NCBI GenBank assembly: GCA_964035545.1
Contig: OZ037765.1
Location: 19,772,698-19,836,697, forward strand
Direction of reading: 5' to 3'
Source: Bugula neritina
Lineage: Eukaryota > Bryozoa > Gymnolaemata > Cheilostomatida > Bugulidae
Length of the DNA stretch: 64,000 bases
The translations under genes were made by a program, and so were the position numbers. Positions 36,601 to 49,100 of this stretch are shown here, one piece after another (position 1 is the stretch's first letter; each line of letters opens with the position of its first letter). The notes under the pieces are model-generated. The model was given only the letters and a program-made list of their open reading frames with translations, did no database searches and was not told the origin of the DNA.

Positions 36601-39043
36601 TATGGTAACATAGTGATGTATTATAACTTACAATAGCAATATATCATATTATTTTTAATAGTAATGTAGTAATATAGTATTTTGTATTGTAGTAATATAG
36701 TAATATAATATATATAGTATAATGGTAACATATTATATACAGGGATGGTGACTATAAACTTGCGTGAGTTTTTTTATAGTAATGTATTATATAGTATTAT
36801 GGTTATATAGATTATTGTTTTTAAAATTCAAAGGTTTTCTCAAGCCCAGGATGATCTGGTACAATTGGTTAAAAACCAGGAGTTGCGACATCATAAACTT
36901 GATGGACAAACACTGGATGGGAAAGAATTTGAAGACTTGTGTGACTTACTAAAGCGGAGTATTTCAGAAGATGAAGTTAAGGTTAGTCATATGTGACTAT
37001 GTGACAATACATGCATATAGTCAACCATGTGATCATAACTGCTATGAGTTTATTGATCTTGCTTGCTATTTTTAATTGAAGTCTGTAAATATGACTAGCA
37101 GAGTTTTTCATTGCCACAATTAAATTACATATACATATAAGTATTACATAGCTCCACACTCTTGCATAAGCTTCATGTTTCTAAATGATGTGAACATTTT
37201 TATTTTTTCCAAATTCTCAATTATTGTGATTTGGTCATGTATCTCGTGTTTAGAAATTGATGGAAGATGACCAAAACATCGGCACTCCTTCTGAGCAGAC
37301 TGGAATGCTGTTATTTGCTGGGTAAGGGTTACGTTTTGTATACCTTTACTTTAACTTTACTTTAACTACATACTAATATGCCTGTTACATTATTGTATTC
37401 AACTAAATTTCTTTTTTGTAAGAAAATAAGCTAGCCGTTAAAGTCTAAATAATATTTAAATAGGTTTTTTTAGGCAGTTTTCTACATCATTATCATAGAA
37501 CCTCTTGACAATGCAATACAACCTGGTGTTGAGTAGTTAGAGTAAATACCAATTTTTTTCACAATACAAACTTTTTAAAGGTTGAAGCCCTTTTCTTTAG
37601 ACCTTAAAATCAGTTATTCACACTATGGCACTTAGTTGTGCTAGTACTCGTTCATATATATGTCTGGTATAAGGCTACATATAACAGCATGATGCTCACA
37701 ATGATACATTTTCAAACATGTTATAATTTCATTTCAATAGATGGGCACAAAGCATGTTTTACTGTTGAATATTATTTATCAACTAGTACAGGGGCAGCAA
37801 GTAAATTTATGAATTTCTACTTGTAGGTATGAGACAGTAGCAGTGTCGCTTTCCTGGGCTATACTACTGCTGGCTGAACATACAGATGCTCAGGAAAAAA
37901 TATATGTTAGTCTGAGTACTGGGTCTAGTGAACTGTTAGAGGCTTTTATTCTGGAAACACTCAGGTACTTCAGTTTCAGAATTTTGGCATACAAGTTGGT
38001 CCTCGGAGTTCTTTTCTGAGGACAATTATAAGTATTGAATGTTGACTACTTCATCATCACAACATAAAAACTGACGCAAGTTTATCGTCACTATCCCTGT
38101 TAATAACTCCTGATGGAAATTTTTTTTAAAGCAAGCTAAGGACTTTTTTTAAATGAGTCACAGGAGCAATTATGACTGGATGCTCTTCCTAAAATCACCA
38201 ATGACCTTTGCTGGGGATCAAACCCACAACCTTGGCATCACCACCACAGATTTTAGTCTAATATAGCAAGAAGATTCTGATAGTTATCACAGTTTGATTT
38301 ACTCAAACCTAAAGAGACCAAGATATTTATGTGGCAGATTCAGTATGGCGTCACCCCTCTCCATGCCTCACATGACTACAGAGTCGTGCACAGTCAACGG
38401 TTACTTGATACCAGCAGAGACACTAGTTTTGGTGAACCTGTGGTCTGGCAGCAGAGACAGCAGGATCTGGGGACCTGATGCTGACACTTTTCAGCCATTT
38501 CGATTTCTATCTGGCTCTGACAGCAACCAAGTGAGTGCACATCACGGTTTTACTGACTACTAGTAGCACATGCAAGAAAGCTGACTTTTGGTAAAACCAA
38601 AGCTTTGACAATCAATATAACAACTAACAAATGACCGAGAAATCCCATATGTTTACACCTTTGTAATATACCAAATAATTAATAGCATCCCAAATAATTA
38701 TTTTGCATTTAATATATTTTAGTTGTACAGTCGTACCAAATATAATAATATGTTATCTTCAATGACAGTAACCGCTTGTTACTAATATAGATTTGTTACT
38801 GTAATTTTCTTACAGATAGATACTGCAATGGCGGATCAGTTGATAGCATTTGGAAGTGGTAGAAGACGGTGTGTTGGTGAACAATTGGCTAAGAATGAGT
38901 TACGTCTGCTACTGAGTGGACTAATTATGCGATGTCAAATATTATTAGCCAATAAAAATGAAGCAGTTGATTATTGGCCACTAAGTCAAGGCAGTAGAAA
39001 TGTCCCACCAACTGTTGACTTGAAGTTTAAAAGGAGAGAATAG
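33666..39043 (+). CDS. Cytochrome P450, clan 2 (CYP2-like) microsomal monooxygenase
   Basis: Nine exons: 33666-33783, 33908-34136, 34892-35025, 35807-36032, 36834-36981, 37254-37321, 37827-37964, 38338-38530 and 38816-39043 (TAG). All phases close, giving 493 aa, the usual size for the family. The N-terminus has a membrane anchor (ITLISCLFAVYCIY, about residues 13-28), then the proline-rich hinge LPGPGFSLPIFGH. The I helix is FAGYETVAVS (about 306-314), the K helix ETLR (about 351-354), the PERF-type segment PDADTFQPFRF (about 400-411), and the haem loop FGSGRRRCVG (430-439, Cys437 as iron ligand). Such enzymes oxidise small lipophilic substrates with NADPH-P450 reductase in the ER; the substrate cannot be read from sequence. 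The C helix has CLKYR where WxxxR is usual. Nine exons also match vertebrate CYP2 genes. Confidence 0.92.
35539..35624 (-). repeat. Inverted partner of the 33195-33281 repeat
   Basis: The reverse complement matches 33195-33281 with few differences. It lies in the P450 intron 35026-35806. The remaining introns of this gene larger than 300 bp hold AT-rich sequence with no other element I recognise apart from the SINE copies and the 36400-36790 repeat. Confidence 0.75.
36400..36790. repeat. AT-rich tandem-like repeat with embedded SINE tail fragment
   Basis: Irregular repeats of AATATAGTAATATA, TATTATGGTAACATA and similar words fill the intron before exon 36834-36981. At about 36741-36772 there is GATGGTGACTATAAACTTGCGTGAG, the tail of the SINE seen at 29415-29632, without the tRNA head. 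Confidence 0.65.
38070..38250 (-). mobile_element. SINE copy, reverse orientation, in a P450 intron
   Basis: The reverse complement matches the family tail (AGTTTATCGTCACTATCCC), central block (AATTATGACTGGATGCTC) and B box (GGATCAAACCCACAACC). It lies between exons 37827-37964 and 38338-38530 and ends about 90 bp before the latter. Confidence 0.8.
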
Positions 39044-40136
39044 AGTTAAATAACAGTTTATATTAGTATCTTATGTTTGTCCTTCATATGTTTGAATATT
39101 TAAATTGTTTGTCATTTCTGTAGAGTCCCAATATAATGGGTTTCAGATATATTTCTACTTTAACTGCTTCTTTAATGGCAAGAAAATATTTAATAGAGTT
39201 GTGAATTGCTGAACCAAAAGTTCACTTTTACAATGCGATATAATTTCCTGTAATGCCTATTTGTGTTGAACAATGATATAAGCAACTGGTTCCATGTTAT
39301 GTTAGCAGCTTTATTTATCAACATTAATTTTAATTACCTGAATATCATAATGTCTAAAACTCTATCGTTACAATACAACTTATATTGCTAAATATTTAAA
39401 AAAATCATAACAGAATATAAACAGTGATTCTCATAGACGACATTCTCAGAGATTGGGATACAAAGAATAACCACACCGCTAGAAGACTAAAATATTGCCA
39501 AGTGGGCGTGACTAGACTGGAATATTTCAATTGATAATAAAAATCTTGTCAGGGTAATAAATATATAATAAAACTTAAAACTTCAAAGAAAATAAATTAA
39601 AATATTATATATAAACTTTTAGAAATTTTACATAGCGCTGAAGGCTGAGATTCTCTAAAGTTACATTCAACAAAAATAATAAATTTCAAATCATGTTACA
39701 CTTGATCATAAAAATAGGACACGACAATCCAGTCAATTAAAAGTCTTTTTAAAAGTAAACCAAAATCTTTACCACAAAAAACATCCATAACTTGAATATC
39801 TGAAATGTTCACCTTTCGGCCCAAGGATTTCATATAACACATTTTGCAATATAAATTACTGATAAACACAAAATAATAATTAAAGATGTTTTGCGCCACT
39901 TAGTACAACTACATTAGCAAGTTTGAGACCCTTTTATAGAGATATTTGCATCAGAAAAATAAGTTCAATGATATAGGAAAGTGAAGGTGTCTTATGTAGG
40001 AATAACTGAGACTTTAAAGATATCACATGACACCAAACATCATGTTTGCCAAAGCCTGTGAGCCTCAGACATACTAATGGAGCAATCAGTGCTGGGTGGA
40101 AAGTGCAGTAACAACTCCTCGGGCTAATTTCAATAT
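39044..40136. other. Convergent 3' region between P450 and MADD
   Basis: Both genes point into this 1.1-kb stretch, so it should hold both 3' UTRs. Candidate poly(A) signals are AATAAA-type words near 39557 and 39572 on the plus strand and TTTATT near 39311 for the minus strand. I see no coding exon. The 3' ends may lie close together or overlap. Confidence 0.5.
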
Positions 40137-43100
40137 TTATGTGACTTCTTTGATATTGCAGTTCTGATCAGTTCCAGCAGCCACATATGAAAAAACACAC
40201 AGCTGTGCATAACATATATCCTTAGCCTGAAAAAGAGAACATGAATGGTAAATTACAACATGTTAGCGAGTGCAGAAAACAAGTTAAACTTCACTATGGT
40301 TGTAATAAAATAGTTGGGATAGCAACATTTGCAATATTCCTAAGTATACATGTATGTATGAATTCATGGTGCATACATTCTATCTGCCTGAGGTTAGGTG
40401 AAGTATTTTACCTCTATTTGCTAAAAAACAGGAAAATGACTTACATGACTAAAATTATGGAAGGAATAATCTTACCATTGAAATAGATGGGATAAAGCCC
40501 TATATAAGCTCAGTTTCCTTTGATTTTAAACATTAATCATAACCCAATCACTCAGTAATAAGTAAAATCAACTTCACTAAAAACATGCTAGAAATCTCTG
40601 TTAACAAATTGTACTATGATGACCATACTTACCACTTGTGTGTGAAACTTTCTTTGCTTTAGAACCCCAGTTTCTTCTAAAATTAGTAATATTTCTCATA
40701 ATAGATAAAATACTAAACATTTAATTTGCATTACAGACATATCAACATAAACCAAGCGTGAAACTACAAATCTGAGTGCCATATACAAATAATTTTAGTT
40801 CAGAAAAATAATTTACAACTAGTTTTAAGCAACAGACAACACAAGGGCATGTTGTGAATTTGTTAACTGTTTGGTAATGCAACTAAAGGAGACCTTCATA
40901 TACTATAATTTCATCAAGACCTGTGAAGGTTAAATCAACAAACAGGTAATTGGTTAAAGAGAGAAAAAGCATGCTTGGTGTTATGCAAGCAAGAGCATCA
41001 TTACACGTGTTAACCAAATATTATGAGTCACAAACAAGAGCAGTGGTGAAACTACTACAAGGTAGGCTAAGGCAATATCACAGCAAATCATAGCAAGTTA
41101 GCTAAGCCAAAATCAAGCATGTTTCAGAAGCCACTATCACAGTACAGAGTAACACAACTCGTGTTAAAGTCTTTCTACAGGGATTAATAAAGCAAAGCTC
41201 AAATTTATCTCTTGGATTTTCAAGTATTGACAAAACATTTATCAACCTAAACAATTCAATTTTGTTCTTTGATGCAACAAATTTTGTTCCAGCTGTGCCC
41301 TGGTATTGCCTGCAGTACACTTATTCAATTGGCTGATCAGAAGTCAAATCCTTACCAAGTTCTTCAATGACAAAAATGCCTCCTGTCAGTGTGAAACATT
41401 TCTTGATACGACTTAGCTCAACAAAGAACTAAAATGTAAGAATGAGAGTGAGTGCAGATGGTGAGAGCGCCAAGTGCACATATAATTATGTTAATTGCTC
41501 TAGACTCATCTATAAATGAAATTCCTGTAAATTGTTGTTTTCATCAATCATGTACCTTTACGTTAAGAGATTTTCATATATTTAACATAAATCTTAATGC
41601 TGTTGAAATGTTTTACATACTAACATACAAACCAAAGAAAACTTCAATAATAATATGAATTCATTAGATTTGGTCAGTCATAACTTCCAACACAAGATCA
41701 AATTATATTTAAAGTTTTATGAATGACATGCTATTAATTTCCTGCATGAGCAAGCAGTTAAAGGTCGACAAAAGAGGCTAGGAAAGGATGAGACACGTGT
41801 AGTGTATAGGTACTGGGTTAATCTACCAACAACAATTTACAGTTAAATTTAACTAAAATTTGAAAGAATAATATTTTAATAAAAAGAATTGTCAATCAAA
41901 AGGCAAAATTAACAGAAAAAAATAAATCGCAATCACAAAAAGTGAATTAAATGAGAAGTTTGAATGTGAGTTGAGATAATGAAGCATGCTCTACACTCTA
42001 CAGAGATACAACATAATGCAGGCGGCAAATGCAGATGACACACACCACAATATTCACACGATTCAAATGAACAAATGAATTTACCTCCAGGCTCTGTTAA
42101 TAATAATAATAAAAAGTATTTATAAATATAGCATACAGTAGGTTTACATAGAATATCATTAATATGAATATAACTCTGGAGAGTATGCATTTGACATATC
42201 TACACTTCTGTAGGTGAGCTCATTAGATTATGACATAGACTTTGGCAGACCAACAGGAAATTAATATTAGTAAAGCTACTTCCACTGATTATTAAAGCAG
42301 TGATTGTCAACTTGTATAATGAACATTGTTGAATGTATATATAATGTGGTTGTTGTAACTTGTCCCTAACAGCACATCTACTTCGACATCTTTAGTAGCA
42401 ATTGTTACTAGATGAAAGTTAAGCCAAATGAAGATAGCTAACTTTTTTTAATATTTTGAATAGCTAATAATTTGATTTGATTCTATTTCTGTGACGTTAT
42501 TTAAAATGATAGGGTAATATTAAAAAAAATTTTAAATAAAAAAAAATGGAGGTGCAAGTTTGACCTGAAATCAAATGTGGTAAAAACGTTCAATATATAC
42601 TTAGCATCTGGCAATGTCTCGGTAAACTGTTTTTCATATAAAGTCGAATTTATCTCAATATTTCAAAGCATGTATTTCTGATAAATCCATGAAGACGATA
42701 CAGATGCTAGCAATATACATCAGTGTTGCATTATTACAAATTTGTGATCATTGTTTCAAAGGTAATTTAGATATTAAATACTTATTCAACAACACCACTA
42801 GGTTGTCTACATTAACCTATTCACTGAGTATTAAACTACACAGTCACCATCTTTCCACGCACTGAAACCACTGCAATGGCTGCAAAGCCAATCGCAATCG
42901 TCAATTGACTGTACTACTCAAAGACATGAAGATTGACTTCACACCTGCTGTGATGCATGGAAAGGGAGCTGTGAATACCAGACCAAGCATCGACCACCAA
43001 TGAAAGAGCAGTTAGTGGAGTTGTTTGCACCTGTGTATTACAGCAAGATTACCGCAATGCCAGATTAGCAGAACATGAAAGATTAGGTTAACATGATTGA

Positions 43101-46100
43101 ATCAACTTTATAAATGTGAACTCTTTCAACACTAGTACCCTGTTTACTTAGACCTGATCTCACTCTAGACTTAAACACAACCTTTAGGGAACTGTAAAGT
43201 GATTCAAAGAATAGAGAATCTAAAATACTCTCAACTACACACGTAAAGCATCCTCAACGCTGAACAAGTGACTCTTACTTTGGTTTTGTCAAGCAGCAGA
43301 CTGATTCCGTCCATGCAGACCTGCAACACCCCCGACTTATCCGTCTCCAGGTCCCTCACAGGGAACTCTACACTTAGATCCGCCCCTGCGTCACGACACA
43401 GATACATGAAAACAGCAAAACATACGTCATTGCAATACCTCCCAGACACTATTTTAAAACAACTCAACATATTTACAAAATATAAAAACTCACAGAGTTT
43501 ATGAGAACTATTTATATAGAACTTGATTAAATAATTAATTTTAAATTTCAAATTCAGAAAAGAAATGGTGAAAAAATACTAAATTATCATTTTACAGAAT
43601 ACAAGTTATCAATAAGAATAAAAGCCTAACTATAATATACAAGGATTACACTGTAGTACTGAGTGAATAAAAAGTAGTACTGAGTGGCTACACTGTAGTA
43701 CTAAATGACTAGGTACACACTTACCTGGAACAGGTTGGTTGCTCCTGGAAGCGGACTTCTCCATTGCCTCTTTGATAGCGTTGTACAAATCTTTACACTG
43801 TAAACAGTTAGGAAAATATGTGATCAGGTTGATGGTAGACATTGAAGTAAACACACGACATTATATAAAGTTATAACCAACTGAATGTGACTATTACAAG
43901 GGAACTAAGTTTACAATCATGTTGGTCTAATTCCTCACAAACAATTAGTGCTGAGTCATTTGTATTGTCTGAAGACGTTCATGTAGCCACATCTAGACTA
44001 CCTGTCATGTGACCTGTACCATGTGACCCATGTCATGTGACCTGTGTGTTGCATACCTTCTTTGTGTGAAACTTGTTCAACTGAGTTTTATCTCCATCTT
44101 TCCTCCAAAGACAGAGAACTTTAGTCTTGGGGCAGCAAGTCATGTTCACCAGCCTCTCGTACCACCACCTGTTGATGATGACTCCATTGACTCCTCTCAG
44201 TAGTATGCAGTCATCACACACCTCCATAAACAGCATGTCTCCTGTGTTGTCACTCCCCCAGTGTACAGAGAAAGACAACTTCTGTATAGTTCTACTCGGC
44301 ACAGGTCTTATGTTAACATCATTTATGTCCTGTAATTAGGTCAAGCAAATCATTGGAACTGAGCATTTAAAATTAGATCTCCGTTATATATTGTATGTCA
44401 TAATGTGACAGACTGACAGTTTCTAAAAGACTGATTAGTTCACAGGTAGAATATAGCTAAATGTGAAAGTTTCTAGAAGGTTCTATTGTGACAATACAGA
44501 CAGAGACAAAACTAGCAGCGAGTATATGAGATGTGAGACTTCCGTAATCTTTTCCCAAGTACAAAGAATTGATATCAAAATCTGCAAATAGTGACGGCAA
44601 GCTCCACATAGGTTATACACCCTGCACGACTATTTGAATCAATACCATAACACTAACAAAGACACACTGCGCATATGCATTCCCATTTATTTAGAATACA
44701 GACTTACAATTTTCTCAACATTATCGAGTAGTGTGTTGATGGCATAACTGCACTGCAAGCCGATATGCGACTTTCCCAAGAGTCGTCTGTTCTTTCTCCT
44801 GATCTCTGCTTTAGACGTGCCTATCATGATCATGAAGACGGTGAGGTTGTAGAGCATCGTGCTGAGCAGCTTGTCTTCTTCCAGCTCCAGGTGCTTCTTC
44901 TCAGGGTCTCCTAAAAGCCTGTACCTAAAAGTGCAAAGAACACGACTTCGGATTTAATAAATAACAATTACATACTGCATCCTGAGTTTATACTACAATA
45001 TCTGCATGCTGTATTTGTTATTATATAACCATTTTAATGCAAGAAACTATAATAATACCAAATTATCATTTTACAGAATACAAGCTATCAATAAGAATGA
45101 AAACCTAACTATAATATATAATGACTACACTATAGCACTGAGTGACTACACAGTAGTACTGAGTGTAGTGACTGTAGTACTGAGTGACTGTAGTACTGAG
45201 TGACTGTAGTACTGAGTGACTACACTGTAGTCACCCAGCCAAACTGTGAAAAATGGCTAAAGGCTAGAGATATATAGTGTGTACTAAATTAAGTGAAATG
45301 ACCCAAGTGCAAACACATGACATAGTAAAGCCAACACACCTGTCCATCAAGGCAGCCGGCTCCTGGTCCAGACCAATGATGTCTCTCTCCTGGGCCACGC
45401 CGTCCAGAAACATATCCTCCCAGAACTGCATCTGGTCCCACAGCTGAGAGCGAGACTTGCCTGCAACATTGTAGTGAGTTAGACATTGGTAGCAGCAACA
45501 GTATTGCCGGCTAAACAATATTAGTGGATCTATTTAGAGCTACAGATATCGCTCACCTAGCAATCCTTCAAACACGTATATCCTGGCAGCAGAATGCTCT
45601 GAGCTAGTGCTACTGTGAGACAGGCTGGCTTTACCGTCTGATCCCAGGCTACGCACGGGAGTGCTGGCTGCGGATTTCCTTGTTGCATCATTCTGGGTGA
45701 CAGTCAAAGAGTAGTTGTTGATAGCCTGAAAGAGAGTGCAGCAGGTAAACATTCCGTATCCATAGAGAACATAATATTTGTATCTCTCAACATTTAAGAA
45801 GTGGTATAATGATCACGTGTAGAGTTGCGATTTCAACTTTCTTCAAGTTAAAATTGTATTAATCATAATATATATTCATCGGATTGAAACACAAACTGGC
45901 TGTAAAGCTGATGTTACTGGCAAATGCGTGTGGAAATTAATGTGAGAAAACTCTAAAGCTTTAATAGAAATAGCGGACAAGGATTAGCAGTGTGTCGGGA
46001 CACGAAACTAAGCATGGCACACGAAATCCATCAAAATAGCAAGATATCAACACACTGGCAAACTGATCAACAAGGAGGCTTCTAGGAAAGAGGAGAAAAT

Positions 46101-49100
46101 TTCAACTAACTAAAACCAACACAGAAATTAATACATCAGGTGTGCGTAGATTGGAAACAAAGTGACTGATTTTACAGCAACAGTGGAGGTGTAGAACACA
46201 AGCTGAGTAAACTTGAAATCATAAACATACAGCAACAAACGGCATGAAAAGAGGTGCATCAGGCCTTAAGCTGCTTGTTGTACTGCAAAACCACAACATT
46301 TAGAATATAGTCAGAGTAAGCCACTCTGTGATTGATTCATACTAACATCACTCAGCTGGTTCAGCCAATCAACTTGTGAGGAACTCTGCACAATTAACAA
46401 TACACGAAGGTAACATTCAATTACTATAATATGGAAAGTCTTGTACCAAAGAAAAAACATAAAACAAACTTTATTTCGTATAAAAAAAATTCCTGTATTA
46501 TATTATGAAATTGAAACTAGAATAAAATAGAATATGGTTAAAGAAAATAAGAGTACGTTAGCTATTAACTATAAGCCACAGTTAGACCGCAGTCATAACA
46601 TGTATAAATCTCAACATCAGTAAGAGAGTTCTAATAAGACAGGATGTAGGGAGAGTGGAGACATACCTCTGAGTTGGTAGGAGAACTCTTTCCAGAGCTG
46701 GAAGTAGTAGCCACTACTTTGAGAGACTGGTGAGATATAGGCAGCCTTGCGCCCTGCCTTCTGTCACCCTCGGCAGAGGTGTCTGGATATGAGAGATAAT
46801 ATAGTAGTGTAATATAAAGGGGGCAACAGGAGTGTAACTAGAATAAGCATTTACTGTGAAGCTTAAGAATTGAAAAGCTTACAATCACACTTCTAACATC
46901 TACAAGTTTACAGTCAGGGGTGTTCAAAACCATCACATGGTATATGCTCCAAAGTAAAGAAGCCAGGCTACTTAATTTGATGATAGTTAGAATTTATTAG
47001 CAACAACACTTGAACATGTAAGAATGACCAACAATATTAATAATATGACCGAAAACATGGTTGGTTAACAGCAGCACACAGCTGCTTGCCTAAGGGTCAT
47101 AGTTCGTACTATCATAACTACCTTGTACTGCGTACTGCCTATCTGCTATCAGAGATTTGTTGGTTACTAGCTGGTGCATTATGTCTTCATCCACATCATT
47201 GTTCAATTCTGCAGAGTTGTGTGACCCTGAAATATCACTATATTGAGAACATAACTCCCAAACAAAGGTAACGGTTTACAAAATTGGGCAAGAAAATAAT
47301 TAGGTCTAGAAATACATTCAGTTGTGACTAGTGTCAACATACAAACTTATGGAAGTATTTAAAATATAAAAAATGGTTATAATGCCCATTCACTGCAGTG
47401 TTTCATGCCTATATAAATACATTAAAAGCTTCAAGAGGTTTTTTATATATGAGTCTCAAAAAGTTTGCAGAATGTTGTTTTACTGGTAAATTTTTCAACT
47501 ACAATTTTATTGAGTTTAATTGATAAACAGGGTCTTTAGTGAACTAGACTATTCAGTGCCACATACATGACACGAAGCTGCAAGTGCCCACAGTATATAT
47601 TGCTACACGCTCTCACGCATGACACAAACTACACATACCGCTAGCTGTTTGACTGGCCCCAGTATCCGAATGCTTATGCTGAGTCGGCGTACTGCGACCT
47701 TCTTTACCCGCAGAAACCAAACTTTCTCGACTCCCAAAAGGCGAGCTGCCCCGCGAGGAGTTGTTGCTCTTTGCATCTTTGACATAGAAATGAGTAGACG
47801 CTACTTCAAGAACCATGAGGGCGCTAGCTACTCCACCGCATCCATTTGTTTTGAATGTGTGCTCCAGTCCCTGGGTTATTAGAATCAGCAGAGCCACAAT
47901 ACCCTTGTAGACGGAGCGCGACACTTGCTGCAAGAATATAGCATTCGAGTTACAGTATCACTCTAGACATCATAGCAGTTGCATTATTGTAGATATCATA
48001 GTAACCACATTATTGAAGACATCAGTGAATGCATTAGTGTAGACGTTATAGTCAACACACAAAATTTCCTTTTCAAGCCAACTTATATATTTTTGATTTG
48101 CAGCAGAAACCTTCAACCATAAAAAATGCATAACATTTAGCTGCAGCTTGATTCTAAGAATCAGTGTTGTCTTCTAAGTAAATAACTTGCAATCCATTTT
48201 ATAATTCTTTGCGATTGAAACTGTGTCTATCTAAATCAAACTGAAGGGTTGGAAAGAAAAAATAGTAAACTCTACAAAACCATGACCTGTCTCAGCAAAA
48301 TGACACAACTCTCATCTATTATAACTCCAATGACTCACCACATGGCCAATAACTTGGTCCTCATCAGAAAGCTTATTGTCCAGCTGAGTGTTCAGTCGAC
48401 TCATAACAAAATTTCTGTAATTCTCATCTTCCATCAGCCTCTTGATGCGGCCCGTCTTGAGCCACCCGACTCCATGACCTTCCAGAACTTGGGCTACGGT
48501 ATCTTTCAGAAACACCTGGTTTTCTCTGCAGCAGAAGAAACATTATAACTTAATTATTTGGTATTTTCTAGTGGCCATTACTATTTAATCTAAAGGTATT
48601 TTATAATAGCCAATCATAGCAAAAGTGAATGGTGTTTCTCAGATGAAGCAAGACACTGTTTGTCTACTACTATGGCACTGAAATAGTAACTTAGCTAACG
48701 AAAATTCACAGATGAGTAGAACAGCTGTTTTGCTTGGCACCATGCTACTCTGTGCTGTACAGGTACTGTTGTAGCTTAAATTCACACACTCACCTGACTC
48801 TGTCAGACAAAGGGGCTAAAAAGAGCACCCTAATTACACATGAGAATACCAGAACTGTTGATTTTAGACACACCATTGAAACAGATCAAACAACTTATAC
48901 ACTGATTTCCATTACTTCCAATGTATGCTTGCATGGATGAATTTGCGGTAGCGGTTTGCAATAACTTATGATATTGGTTTAATTCCATGCAACTGTTTCC
49001 AAACATCAAATGAAAAATCCCTTCTGAGAAACTTGAAAACGTAGTGATAGTGTTCAGAGCTGCCCATGCCTGTGTTTAGATCACTAGACTCACCCATGTA

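Noticed and set aside
43581-45237. Spaced repeats considered as a CRISPR array
   Set aside because: Units are directly abutting minisatellite repeats in introns of an animal gene; no unique spacers.
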